Source: CALMFG01 sp963674805 (lineage in GTDB: Bacteria > Bacillota > Clostridia > Christensenellales > CALMFG01). Taken from it: a stretch of 64,000 bases of DNA. Below the pieces are notes generated by a model, which was not told where the DNA came from, ran no database searches, and saw only the letters and a list, made by a program, of their open reading frames with translations. Positions 1 through 7,395 of the stretch are shown piece by piece. Each line of letters opens with the position of its first letter. Position 1 is the first letter of the stretch. The stretch covers positions 496,001-560,000 of the forward strand of contig CAXXNY010000016.1 of assembly GCA_963674805.2 (NCBI GenBank). The letters run 5' to 3'. The position numbers were made by a program, and so were the translations under genes.

Positions 1-42
1 CAGCCCTTCCCTGTTGTTGACGGTAACTTCTTTGAAAACCAT
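1..42 (-). CDS. HPr-family phosphocarrier protein, N-terminal fragment
   Basis: Only the first 14 codons are in the window, reading MVFKEVTVNNREGL on the minus strand from an ATG at 42. A strong ribosome binding site (AGGAGG) lies about ten bases upstream. The residues match the start of HPr/Crh proteins, where GL is followed by HARPA with the phosphorylated histidine; that histidine would fall just outside the window. Its place after whiA matches crh in Bacillus subtilis (rapZ-yvcK-whiA-crh). HPr is the PTS phosphocarrier and Crh a regulatory paralogue; which one this is cannot be told from 14 residues. Confidence 0.75.
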   Translation of the reverse strand, partial: MVFKEVTVNNREGL

Positions 43-133
43 GCGAAAACCTCCTAGCGTTAACCCTTTATCCCCGGACAACATCCGATGCCCTTTACTT
101 ATTATTTATATTCAAAACATGATTGTGTTTTGT

Positions 134-1081
134 TTAAAGCCCGCTGTCCTCAAGCCGGTCTGCGAGTTCGCACAGCCTTCTTAACCGATGATTGATACCG
201 GACTTGCTGACTTTTCCGTCCAATATCGCTGCAAGCTCGGTCAGCGACGCCGACTTATGATTAATCCGCGCTTCCGCTACGGTAAACAGGGCCGGCGGCA
301 GTGTGTCCAGTTCCCCTGCGTCCTTCAGCCTTAATATCGCCTGAATCTGTCGGATGGACGCATCCACGGTCTTGGAGTAATTCGCCGCTTCACAGTTGGC
401 CGCACGGTTTATATTGTTCTTCATATCCTTCGATATACGGATATTCTCCAGTGCCAGTATGGCGGAATGCGCACCGATCAAGGTTAACAGCTTGATGATT
501 GAATCGCCTTCTTTGACATAAACCACAACGGTTTCTTTGCGTTTAATATCCCGCGCCTTAATATCATACCCACTTAATATATTCAACAAGCCGTCCGCAA
601 ATTCCTGCGTAGAGGCTACAAACTCTAAATGATATCCCTTTTCCGGGTCGGATACCGAACCGCTGCCCAGAAATGCGCCCCGTAAAAATGATACCTTACA
701 GCATTTTGATGCGATAATCTGCTGATCCACTTCAAAATGCATTGTGCCGTTATCATCCAAGAATCTCAAGGTCGTTAACAGTTCGCGCGCCGCACCGGTG
801 TCTTCCACCATAATGGTGTAAACGTGCTTCCGCTTCAGCTTGTTTTCCCGCGTGATCAGCTTAGCCGGAATATTCAGCCGGTTTTTGATCAGCGTCAGCA
901 TACACCGGGCTGTCGGTGCGTGCTCGGTATTCATATAAAATGCGACATTGCCGCCGCCCCTGATGTCCACCCGCCCGGTCACATGGGCAAACGCACTGAG
1001 TTCAGCGATGGCGCAGCAGTCGTTTTCGGTCGTTTTTCTGGCCAGTTCATCTTTTGCTGTTGCGGAAAAAGACATGGTCAC
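134..1081 (-). CDS. whiA: DNA-binding protein WhiA
   Basis: This 315-residue protein has the WhiA layout: an N-terminal LAGLIDADG-like region (with SFLRGAFLGSGSVSDP near residue 130, the degenerate homing-endonuclease fold) and a C-terminal helix-turn-helix around residues 275-310 (SLTELAAILDGKVSKSGINH). WhiA controls sporulation genes in Streptomyces and affects cell division and chromosome segregation in Bacillus. It starts six bases after the rapZ stop, so the two are probably cotranscribed, followed by the HPr gene. In most Firmicutes yvcK sits between rapZ and whiA; it is absent here. Length is normal for the family. Confidence 0.95.
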   Translation of the reverse strand: MTMSFSATAKDELARKTTENDCCAIAELSAFAHVTGRVDIRGGGNVAFYMNTEHAPTARCMLTLIKNRLNIPAKLITRENKLKRKHVYTIMVEDTGAARELLTTLRFLDDNGTMHFEVDQQIIASKCCKVSFLRGAFLGSGSVSDPEKGYHLEFVASTQEFADGLLNILSGYDIKARDIKRKETVVVYVKEGDSIIKLLTLIGAHSAILALENIRISKDMKNNINRAANCEAANYSKTVDASIRQIQAILRLKDAGELDTLPPALFTVAEARINHKSASLTELAAILDGKVSKSGINHRLRRLCELADRLEDSGL

Positions 1082-1087
1082 CCGTTC

Positions 1088-1939
1088 CTATTCTAATCCG
1101 ATATCCCGATGATTCAGCGTTACGCGCACATCGTCGGCCTTCAGTCTCTGAAAGATCGCCTCGCCGACCGCTACCGACCGGTGTTTGCCGCCGGTGCATC
1201 CAATAGCCACAACCAACTGTTTTTTATCCTGCTCTAAATAAAACGGTGCCACAAGCGTAATCATATCCATCACTTTATCTACAAACTGCTGTGCCTCCTG
1301 GGCCGCAAAAACGTATTCTCTGACCGGCTGGTCCTTGCCGGTTAACATTTTTAATTCCGGAACATAGAACGGATTCGGCAGGAATCGCATATCAAACACC
1401 ATGTCCGCATCAATCGGGATGCCGCGCTTGAATCCGAAAGTGGTGATTGAGATTAAAATCCGCTGGTCATCCGATACCGCATATATCGCGTCCAGTGCAT
1501 CCCCCAACTGCTTTAACGAAAACACCGAAGTGTCCAGCCGATTGGTCGCGTACTCCTCAATATTCGCAAGCATACGCCGCTCTTCCTTGATGCCCTCCAT
1601 GACCTGTCCGGTTTGTGACAATGGATGTTTGCGCCGTGTTTCCTTAAACCGCTTCACAATCGCCTCATCGTTTGCGTCTAAAAACAGGATATCCAGTTCG
1701 ATATCTGTCATTATTTTCAGCTTTTCAATTGCGTCAAATACGCCGGGGAACATTTCCCCCATACGCATGTCCACCGCCGCGGCAGCCTTTTCCCGCTGGC
1801 CCTTTAAGCAAATCTCCGCAAACTGCGGAATCAAATCCGGCGGCAGGTTATCCACGCAAAAGTAACCCAAATCCTCAAGACGTTTCAGTGTCTGTGATTT
1901 TCCGGCTCCGGAAAGCCCGGTTACAATTACAAATTTCAT
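1088..1939 (-). CDS. rapZ: RNase adapter / nucleotide-binding protein RapZ (YvcJ)
   Basis: The 283-residue protein opens with a Walker A loop (GLSGAGKS, residues 8-15) and the signature LGYFCVDNLPPDLI just after it. The C-terminal domain carries GCTGGKHRSV near residue 250, typical of RapZ/YvcJ. In E. coli RapZ binds glucosamine-6-phosphate and directs RNase E to GlmZ; in Bacillus YvcJ is an NTPase linked to competence. The role here is therefore known only by family. It lies between the PHP gene and whiA, with gaps of 17 and 6 bases, as part of a leftward murB-PHP-rapZ-whiA-HPr operon. Confidence 0.95.
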   Translation of the reverse strand: MKFVIVTGLSGAGKSQTLKRLEDLGYFCVDNLPPDLIPQFAEICLKGQREKAAAAVDMRMGEMFPGVFDAIEKLKIMTDIELDILFLDANDEAIVKRFKETRRKHPLSQTGQVMEGIKEERRMLANIEEYATNRLDTSVFSLKQLGDALDAIYAVSDDQRILISITTFGFKRGIPIDADMVFDMRFLPNPFYVPELKMLTGKDQPVREYVFAAQEAQQFVDKVMDMITLVAPFYLEQDKKQLVVAIGCTGGKHRSVAVGEAIFQRLKADDVRVTLNHRDIGLE

Positions 1940-1956
1940 TTGTTGTCACGCCTCTC

Positions 1957-2691
1957 TTATGCGTCAGCCGCATTCACCACTCGGTTCAGCGGAATTCCGT
2001 GCTTACGGATAAATGCATCCGCATATCCGTGCTCACCGACAGCCTTCGCCCAGTGCGCATCGCTGCCGAGTATAAACTCAACTTTTGTATCCAGCGCTGC
2101 CCGGACATCGCTTTCCGTCCAGTCCTGGTGCCGCGCGTTAATTTCCATTTTTATATTCTTTGCCGCGCAGACCTCAGCAAGCCTGCCCACATCCAGCTTT
2201 GCCAGACTTCCGGGATGCGCAAATATATCAATTTTATACCGTTCAAACGCTTTTATATGGGCGTCGGTCACCGCCTGTACGACATCCGCGCGTCTTCTTG
2301 CTCTTTGGGCAATCTGGATAAACAGGAAATAATAATAACTCTTAAAATTGCTGTAACGCGCCGCTTTATGCACACCAAGCAGTTTGAGTTCAATTGCGTC
2401 CTTGTATGCATCCAGTATATCTGTATCGCCGTTCAGGTTCAGTATGTTATACTCCATGCCGACCAATACTTCAATATCGTCCTTATACGCTGCCTTCATC
2501 GCATAGGCATCTTTGATATATTGATCCATCTTTTTAAGCCGTATACCTTCACTCATGTGGCAGTATGCGTGGTCGGTCAGACCAATTTTTGTCAGCCCGC
2601 GGCTGATTGCCGTTTCAATGTTAACAGCCAAAGTATCTTTCCCGTCCGAATACGTCGAATGCGTATGCAGGTCATAACTCATGGTGATCAT
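1957..2691 (-). CDS. PHP-domain phosphoesterase (YcdX-like)
   Basis: The protein (244 residues, or 241 from the ATG at 2682) starts with the PHP metal-binding motif YDLHTHSTYSDGK, followed by LTDHAYCH around residue 40, IDIFAHPG around 155 and ILGSDAHWAK near 210. These supply the histidines and aspartates of the trinuclear metal site of the YcdX/HisK-like group. The substrate is unknown; relatives act as phosphatases or polymerase-associated phosphoesterases. It starts seven bases after murB ends and is followed by rapZ, a neighbourhood common in Clostridia. Neither candidate start has a good ribosome binding site, so translation may be coupled to murB. Confidence 0.85.
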   Translation of the reverse strand: MITMSYDLHTHSTYSDGKDTLAVNIETAISRGLTKIGLTDHAYCHMSEGIRLKKMDQYIKDAYAMKAAYKDDIEVLVGMEYNILNLNGDTDILDAYKDAIELKLLGVHKAARYSNFKSYYYFLFIQIAQRARRRADVVQAVTDAHIKAFERYKIDIFAHPGSLAKLDVGRLAEVCAAKNIKMEINARHQDWTESDVRAALDTKVEFILGSDAHWAKAVGEHGYADAFIRKHGIPLNRVVNAADA

Positions 2692-2698
2692 ATTTTGT

Positions 2699-3613
2699 CT
2701 AAAATTCTCCGATCAGCTTCACTTCAGTTTCCAGCTTTACGCCTTCTTTTGTATAGACGCGCTCCTGTATAAACTGTATCAGCATCATGATATCTTTGGA
2801 TGTGGCGTTTCCTGTGTTCACAATAAATCCGGCATGCTTCTCGCTGACCTGTGCGCCGCCGATAGTGTGCCCCTTCAGCCCCGCTTGTTCAATCAGCGCA
2901 CCGGCAAAGAAGCCCACCGGGCGTTTAAATATACTGCCGGCACTCGGCAGATTCAGCGGCTGTTTTTCCCGCCGTTTCTCCCCCAGCGACCGCATATATG
3001 CTTTTGCTTCGCCGATATCTCCTCTGTCCAGACGGAACACAGTTTTCGTAATATACCGGCTCGTTCCCTGAATCCGGCTGTAGCGGTACCTTAAGTCCAG
3101 ATCCGGCGCTTTAACCGTTTGTATTTTAAAAGCACTGTCCAGCAGCTCGACTTCTGTTAAGTACTGTTTCACTTCACCGCCGTATGCGCCCGCGTTCATC
3201 ACCACTGCGCCGCCGATTGAACCCGGAATGCCGGACAAAAATTCAATCCCTGTCAGTCCGTTTTCATGCGCCGCCTTGACGACGCTGTATGTGGCTGCAC
3301 CGGCTTCCGCAGTGACATACTCACCGTCCACCGACACCACGTCAAATCCGTCGGCGAGTTTAACGACTGCCCCGCGTATGCCCCTGTCTCCGACGATAAT
3401 ATTCGATCCCCTGCCGATAACGATATAAGGCACTTCATACGCATATAAGAGCCTCAGCGCATTTTTCATCTGGGACACCGAAGCCGGCAGAATCAGCATA
3501 TCCGCCTTTCCGCCTGTTTTGAATGTGGTATATTTGTTCATCGGTGCATCGGTTAAAACGCGCGATTCCGGCATAATGTCGATAATCTCATCATGCGCCT
3601 GTTCAAATTTCAT
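2699..3613 (-). CDS. murB: UDP-N-acetylenolpyruvoylglucosamine reductase MurB
   Basis: MurB reduces UDP-GlcNAc-enolpyruvate to UDP-MurNAc with NADPH in peptidoglycan precursor synthesis. The FAD-binding region is visible as TFKTGGKADML (near 31), GRGSNIIVGD (near 67) and FLSGIPGSIGGAVVMNAGAYG. The C-terminal substrate domain has RYRYS and NLPSAGSIFKRP, which contains the serine proton donor of type II (short) MurB; the length of about 304 residues fits that type. The ATG at 3613 is preferred over a TTG one codon earlier; GAGGG lies about ten bases upstream. It is the first gene of the leftward operon. Confidence 0.95.
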   Translation of the reverse strand: MKFEQAHDEIIDIMPESRVLTDAPMNKYTTFKTGGKADMLILPASVSQMKNALRLLYAYEVPYIVIGRGSNIIVGDRGIRGAVVKLADGFDVVSVDGEYVTAEAGAATYSVVKAAHENGLTGIEFLSGIPGSIGGAVVMNAGAYGGEVKQYLTEVELLDSAFKIQTVKAPDLDLRYRYSRIQGTSRYITKTVFRLDRGDIGEAKAYMRSLGEKRREKQPLNLPSAGSIFKRPVGFFAGALIEQAGLKGHTIGGAQVSEKHAGFIVNTGNATSKDIMMLIQFIQERVYTKEGVKLETEVKLIGEF

Positions 3614-4163
3614 CAATGGCTTTCCCTCTAACGCACCGGCTCCGCCCCCTGCGCTAAAAAACTATCTATCAAATTAGGTACAATCAATTCTAACCGATTT
3701 AAAATGGTCAGGCAACTATACAGAATAGATTTTACGCTTTATTCAATATTATTTTTTATCTTAGGCTGGCAGCATACGCCGCATAAAAAAGTATAGACGG
3801 ATTTATTGCGATATACATTAATTATATAATCATATATTTCTTTATTATTTTGGATGATTATAGTATAATTTGTAATGACGTAAATTAAAAAGCACGTAAA
3901 GCCTTCTTTCCGTACTTTTTAATCTCCCCAGTATTACATCAGAATGAAAATCAGATTGGTGACAATCACTTTGTTGATCTCATATTCAATTTTATCTAAA
4001 TTACAGATAAATGTCAATCTTTTTTTTCATTTCTATAATAATATGTTTTATGAAGATTATTGTCTTTTATACGGTTATTGTATTTCGGCAATATTTTCTT
4101 ATCTTTAACGCAGGTACTGCGGCTGAACGCTAAACAGTCCGCGTTAAGAAGTAAAGGTTGTGT
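3614..4163. other. AT-rich intergenic region with a hairpin
   Basis: This stretch of about 550 bases separates leftward murB from the rightward XRE gene. I see no credible ORF in it. It contains a hairpin at 3887-3920 whose arms are AAAAAGCACG and CGTACTTTTT with an inner AAAG/CTTT stem. A tract of T follows on one strand and A precedes it, so it could terminate transcription in either direction. A TATAAT box at 3864-3869 lies just upstream of the hairpin on the plus strand but has no convincing -35. The rest is A/T-rich and probably holds the promoters of the flanking genes. Confidence 0.4.
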
Positions 4164-4382
4164 ATGAGTATATATAAGAATATCAGAGATTTAAGAGAAG
4201 ATAACGATATTACCCAAAGTGAAGTCGCAAAGGTGTTGGGTATCGCACAAAACACTTATTCTCAGTATGAAACCGGCAAAATACAATTCACCGGCGAAAT
4301 GCTGATTGCCTTAGCCGATTATTACGGTACTACCGTCGATTATCTTTTAGGCAGGACCTCGGAAAAAAAACCGCAGCGCTGA
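4164..4382 (+). CDS. Small XRE-family transcriptional regulator
   Basis: The 72-residue protein is almost entirely one Cro/C1-type helix-turn-helix domain: IRDLREDNDITQSEVAKVLG, then QNTYSQYETGK and a final ALADYYGTTVDYLLGRT, the classic end of XRE proteins. The ATG at 4164 is chosen because AAAGG lies six bases upstream; an in-frame TTG six bases earlier is less likely. It converges on a membrane-protein gene across a shared terminator. A decayed copy of its 3' end seems to be present at about 4926-4977. Target genes are unknown. Confidence 0.8.
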   Translation: MSIYKNIRDLREDNDITQSEVAKVLGIAQNTYSQYETGKIQFTGEMLIALADYYGTTVDYLLGRTSEKKPQR

Positions 4383-4406
4383 GCGCGCTTTGTTGTGTTT
4401 TATTTC

Positions 4407-4432
4407 AGCACCGGGATTCATATCCCGGTGCT
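4407..4432. terminator. Bidirectional intrinsic terminator
   Basis: An inverted repeat AGCACCGGG / CCCGGTGCT with an eight-base loop is followed by CTTTTAT on the plus strand. It sits between the converging XRE gene and the membrane-protein gene. A near copy lies at 5010-5033. Confidence 0.75.
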
Positions 4433-4447
4433 TTTATACATACTTCA

Positions 4448-4909
4448 TTATTGAACCTCTTCATCATTGCGAATAATAAAAATAAATAAATCGCTTAATT
4501 TAAGAACCAATCCGATAATTGTATATAAAATTGCTTGCTCCGGACGATATTTTACAAACAAGCCATACATCGCAAAAGCCATTATCACCATCATCACAAG
4601 CCCTACGATAGTTCCAAGTACCGGTATCCAGCAAAAAGCGAGTGTGACAACCGCTACGCCTGGCAGCAGCTGTTCCAAGTGGACGATTTCCCACTTTCCG
4701 ATTCTAATTCTCTCGATGATTTTTCCAAGCAAACATAAATCTACAATCGGAATCCAGGCCATCCAAGTCTTCTCAAGCCCCTTATTCTTCGCAAGTCGCT
4801 CAATGCCAATAGCACCTAATACATATTTGGCGATATTTAGAATAAGCGAAAAAACAATTAAGGTCCAATAAGCAGATGTGCCGGGTTCAGCGAGTTTATA
4901 TAAGTACAT
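4448..4909 (-). CDS. Small integral membrane protein, paralogue of the next gene
   Basis: The 153-residue protein has about four hydrophobic segments, with a conserved cytosolic-looking stretch (AKNKGLEKTWMAWIPIVDLC) and the C-terminal motif VKYRPEQAILYTIIG...FIFIIRND. It is clearly homologous to the protein at 5050-5526: the same NKG, AWIPI, KYRP and FIIRND motifs occur in the same order. I do not recognise a function; the general pattern resembles small multi-spanning proteins of unknown function in Firmicutes. No signal peptide or enzymatic motif is seen. The gene converges on the XRE regulator. Confidence 0.7.
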   Translation of the reverse strand: MYLYKLAEPGTSAYWTLIVFSLILNIAKYVLGAIGIERLAKNKGLEKTWMAWIPIVDLCLLGKIIERIRIGKWEIVHLEQLLPGVAVVTLAFCWIPVLGTIVGLVMMVIMAFAMYGLFVKYRPEQAILYTIIGLVLKLSDLFIFIIRNDEEVQ

Positions 4910-4925
4910 GTTGATTGCTCCGGTG

Positions 4926-4977
4926 CTATTATTAAATGTACTACGTCTTTAGCAGCAGAATCTCAGAAAAACCCGCT
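4926..4977 (+). pseudogene. Possible decayed 3' end of a second XRE gene
   Basis: The bases here align with the last part of the intact XRE gene (about 4316-4374). Shared blocks include ATTA, GTACTAC, CTTT, then CTC-GAAAAA and CCGC, interrupted by small gaps. Immediately downstream the terminator hairpin and trailing sequence of the XRE gene are also repeated (5010-5033). No open frame remains. The similarity is short and was read by eye, so this is a tentative call, supported mainly by the duplicated terminator and the paralogous membrane gene that follows. Confidence 0.4.
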
Positions 4978-5009
4978 TTTGTTTGCGCGGTTTAACTTGT
5001 TTCAATATG

Positions 5010-5033
5010 GCGCCGGGATTCACATCCCGGCGC
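5010..5033 (+). terminator. Terminator-like hairpin, duplicate of the one at 4407
   Basis: The inverted repeat GCGCCGGG / CCCGGCGC is followed by TTTTATA on the plus strand. No plus-strand gene precedes it now. The flanks match those of the 4407-4432 terminator (CTTTTATACAT), consistent with a duplicated segment whose regulator gene has decayed. Confidence 0.6.
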
Positions 5034-5049
5034 TTTTATACATGCTTAA

Positions 5050-5526
5050 TTATGCGATTTCTTTATCGTTTCTGATGATAAATATGAAGACCCAAACCAG
5101 TCCCAAAACAATACTAAGGACGGTATACAATACAGCCTGATCCGGACGATACTTGGAGAACAAGCGGTGAAGCACAAAGCCCATTAAAACAGCAAATGCA
5201 ATCAATAACAAGAAGCCGAGTACCCGAACCCCTCCTAATAGCATTACGGCTGCAACAGAAATCGGCAGCACAATTTCCAGCCTTGGAATTTCCCATGTTC
5301 CGATATTAACGGTTTCTACGATTCTGCCCAGCAGGTAGAAATTCGCAATCGGAATCCATGCCAGCCACGCGTTTTCAATTCCCTTGTTTTGTGCCAGTTT
5401 CATCAGTCCGAGCGCAAATAATACATACGCTACGATACCGATAATAACGGCAAACGTCGTACCAACCGCACCAGCCATTATATATGGCCCATAAAAACTT
5501 CTATACATTCTAAACACCTCATTCAT
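5050..5526 (-). CDS. Small integral membrane protein, second paralogue
   Basis: This 158-residue protein has four to five predicted membrane segments and shares with its neighbour the motifs AQNKGIENAWLAWIPIANF, LFSKYRPDQAVLYTVL and FIFIIRNDKE. The two genes point the same way and are separated by about 140 bases that hold the apparent XRE remnant and a duplicated hairpin. Function is not recognised. It may belong with the XRE gene as a small regulator/membrane pair, but only the repeated layout supports that. Confidence 0.7.
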   Translation of the reverse strand: MNEVFRMYRSFYGPYIMAGAVGTTFAVIIGIVAYVLFALGLMKLAQNKGIENAWLAWIPIANFYLLGRIVETVNIGTWEIPRLEIVLPISVAAVMLLGGVRVLGFLLLIAFAVLMGFVLHRLFSKYRPDQAVLYTVLSIVLGLVWVFIFIIRNDKEIA

Positions 5527-5673
5527 AGTTTTAAGATGATGTGGTTCCTCAATCTTAAAAATATTATACCATTATTCTTCTGCCGCTTCAATTTACAATC
5601 TTCTCCTCAATGTAAAATATCCGCTTGAACTGTTAATTAACTGTTAATTCATGTTTCCCCTGCACCCGAACTC

Positions 5674-5718
5674 TTGACTTTAACCGCATATCATGTTATC
5701 ATTTGAACAATCATTCAA
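5674..5718 (+). promoter_or_regulatory. Promoter and ArsR/SmtB-type operator
   Basis: A -35 box TTGACT (5674-5679) and -10 box TATCAT (5697-5702) are exactly 17 bases apart. Directly after the -10 lies the inverted repeat TTGAACAATCATTCAA (5703-5718), the form bound by SmtB/CzrA-type repressors. A repressor there would block transcription initiation of the sensor-permease pair. Confidence 0.7.
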
Positions 5719-5738
5719 TTGATATATGAGGTGATATG

Positions 5739-6071
5739 ATGCTGCAGCAAAATGTACGTTGTGATTTAAACAGTGATTTTGAGACAATCAGCGAAGATGA
5801 AGCATTTGCATTGTCGGATCTTTATAAGATGTTCGCAGACCCAAGCCGTATTAAAATACTCTGTCTGCTTCAGGGGCGCGAAATTTGCGTGAATCACATT
5901 GCTGAGCAGTTGGAAATGACCATTTCCGCCGTTTCTCATCAGCTGAGACTTCTGAGGGCTTCCGGGCTTGTCAGATATATCAAAGAGGGCAAGCGAAGTT
6001 ATTACGCACTGGACGACGATCATGTCTCAGCTATCATCGAGATTGCCAGGCAGCATATTGATCATCGATAA
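5739..6071 (+). CDS. ArsR/SmtB-family metal-sensing repressor
   Basis: The 110-residue winged-helix protein has the family core ALSDLYKMFADPSRIKILCLL and recognition helix MTISAVSHQLRLL. Its last helix carries D93, H95, H106 and H109 (pattern D-x-H-x10-H-x2-H), the same spacing as the alpha-5 zinc/cobalt site of CzrA and SmtB. That suggests a zinc-type sensor acting from this helix; the alpha-3 region has a single cysteine (EICVNHI) rather than the CxC arsenic/cadmium site. The second of two adjacent ATGs (5739) is preferred because GAGGTG lies at better spacing. The permease follows after 23 bases and is surely under the same control. Confidence 0.88.
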   Translation: MLQQNVRCDLNSDFETISEDEAFALSDLYKMFADPSRIKILCLLQGREICVNHIAEQLEMTISAVSHQLRLLRASGLVRYIKEGKRSYYALDDDHVSAIIEIARQHIDHR

Positions 6072-6094
6072 TCATTATTTGCGGGGGATATAAA

Positions 6095-7363
6095 ATGAAA
6101 GTTTTTTTTGAAAGCTTATATGTATTAGCAGTGGATATGGGATTTTATATGGTCATCGGGCTTTTGCTTGTTACCCTATTTAATGTCATCATTAAAAAAG
6201 AATGGATTGCTGGTCATCTCGGCGGGGGGTCGCTCTGGTCAATCACCAAAGCCAGTATTCTCGGTGTCCCGTTACCGCTGTGTTCATGCGGTGTAGTACC
6301 GGCAGGGCTTTATTTAAAAGATAAAGGGGCATCAAATGCCGCGACAGGATCCTTTTTGATTTCAACGCCGCAGACCGGGGTGGACTCCATTGTCGCCACA
6401 TACGGTTTAATGGGGATTACTTTTGCCTGGTTCCGGCCGCTTGCCGCATTTGTCTCGGGCATCTTCGGCGGAACCATGATCGGACTTTTCGGTAAAAACA
6501 AAAAAGCGCAAGCCGTACCCGAAAATAACAGCGCATCTGAATCGGCCGCCGAGACGGCAGACGACAGGACCTTCGGCCAAAAAATCTCTGCATCATTCCG
6601 GTATGCGTTCGGAGACTTTGTCGGCGATATCGCGGTGCACTTCATTATCGGGTTGGTTATTGCCGCTTTGATTACCGTTTTCCTGCCGGCAGACTTTTTA
6701 GTCAATGCCGGACTATCTTCCGGTATTCTTGCAATGCTGGTCATGATTGTGGTCGGCGCACCGATGTATATCTGTTCGACTTCCTCCATACCGATTGCAT
6801 TGTCTCTGATCGCTAAGGGATTATCGCCCGGAACCGCGTTTGTGTTCTTGTTTATGGGACCGTTCACGAATATCGCGACTATTTCGATTCTGGGCAAGAA
6901 GCTCGGCGCACGCACAACGTCGATTTATCTGCTTTCGGCTGCTGTCAGCGCCATCGGCTTCGGATACCTGTTAGACTTTTTGATTAATACCTTTTCACTG
7001 CCGTATACCACAGGCATTGCCGCTCATATGCATGCCGAGGATTTAAGTCTTATAAAAATCATTGTCGGCATGTTCTTCGCCGCACTGATTCTGTTCCATG
7101 CCGGTAAGGCATTGTTCATGAAGATCAAGGGTGCGCGGGCAAAGGCCAAAACAAAAGGGCAGGCTAAAACCACGTATAAGGTTGAAGGCATGAGTTGTGA
7201 AAACTGTGCCAACGCCGTAAAGACTGCATTGCTGAACACCAGGAATGTTGAAAATGCGGACGTATCCTTAGAAGCCGGTACGGCAACGGTCTGGGGAGAT
7301 GCGGGCCGCGCCGCAGTGGTTAATGCGGTCCGGAAAAAAGGTTATACAGTAGTGGAAGATTAA
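6095..7363 (+). CDS. Metal efflux permease with C-terminal HMA domain (SO_0444-like)
   Basis: The 422-residue protein has about eight to ten membrane segments in two halves. The first half holds GVPLPLCSCGVVPAG and SFLISTPQTGVDSI, the second CSTSSIPIALSL and FLFMGPFTNIATI, the signatures of the DUF318/ArsP permease superfamily and in particular of the SO_0444 Cu/Zn efflux group. The last 70 residues form a heavy-metal-associated domain with the GMSCENC metal-binding motif. It most likely exports a soft or transition metal, with the cytosolic HMA domain delivering it. The upstream sensor suggests zinc or a similar ion, but this is inference. A terminator follows directly. Confidence 0.85.
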   Translation: MKVFFESLYVLAVDMGFYMVIGLLLVTLFNVIIKKEWIAGHLGGGSLWSITKASILGVPLPLCSCGVVPAGLYLKDKGASNAATGSFLISTPQTGVDSIVATYGLMGITFAWFRPLAAFVSGIFGGTMIGLFGKNKKAQAVPENNSASESAAETADDRTFGQKISASFRYAFGDFVGDIAVHFIIGLVIAALITVFLPADFLVNAGLSSGILAMLVMIVVGAPMYICSTSSIPIALSLIAKGLSPGTAFVFLFMGPFTNIATISILGKKLGARTTSIYLLSAAVSAIGFGYLLDFLINTFSLPYTTGIAAHMHAEDLSLIKIIVGMFFAALILFHAGKALFMKIKGARAKAKTKGQAKTTYKVEGMSCENCANAVKTALLNTRNVENADVSLEAGTATVWGDAGRAAVVNAVRKKGYTVVED

Positions 7364-7364
7364 A

Positions 7365-7390
7365 AAACCTGCCGGTTTTCCGGCAGGTTT
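7365..7390. terminator. Bidirectional terminator between permease and trpS
   Basis: Perfect inverted repeat AAACCTGCCGG / CCGGCAGGTTT with a TTTT loop, flanked by A-rich and T-rich tracts on both sides. It serves the converging permease and trpS transcripts. Confidence 0.9.
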
Positions 7391-7395
7391 CTTTT

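Noticed and set aside
1401..1865. Long open frames opposite rapZ, murB, the ATPase and ygfK genes
   Set aside because: They mirror well-recognised genes on the other strand and have no family motifs.
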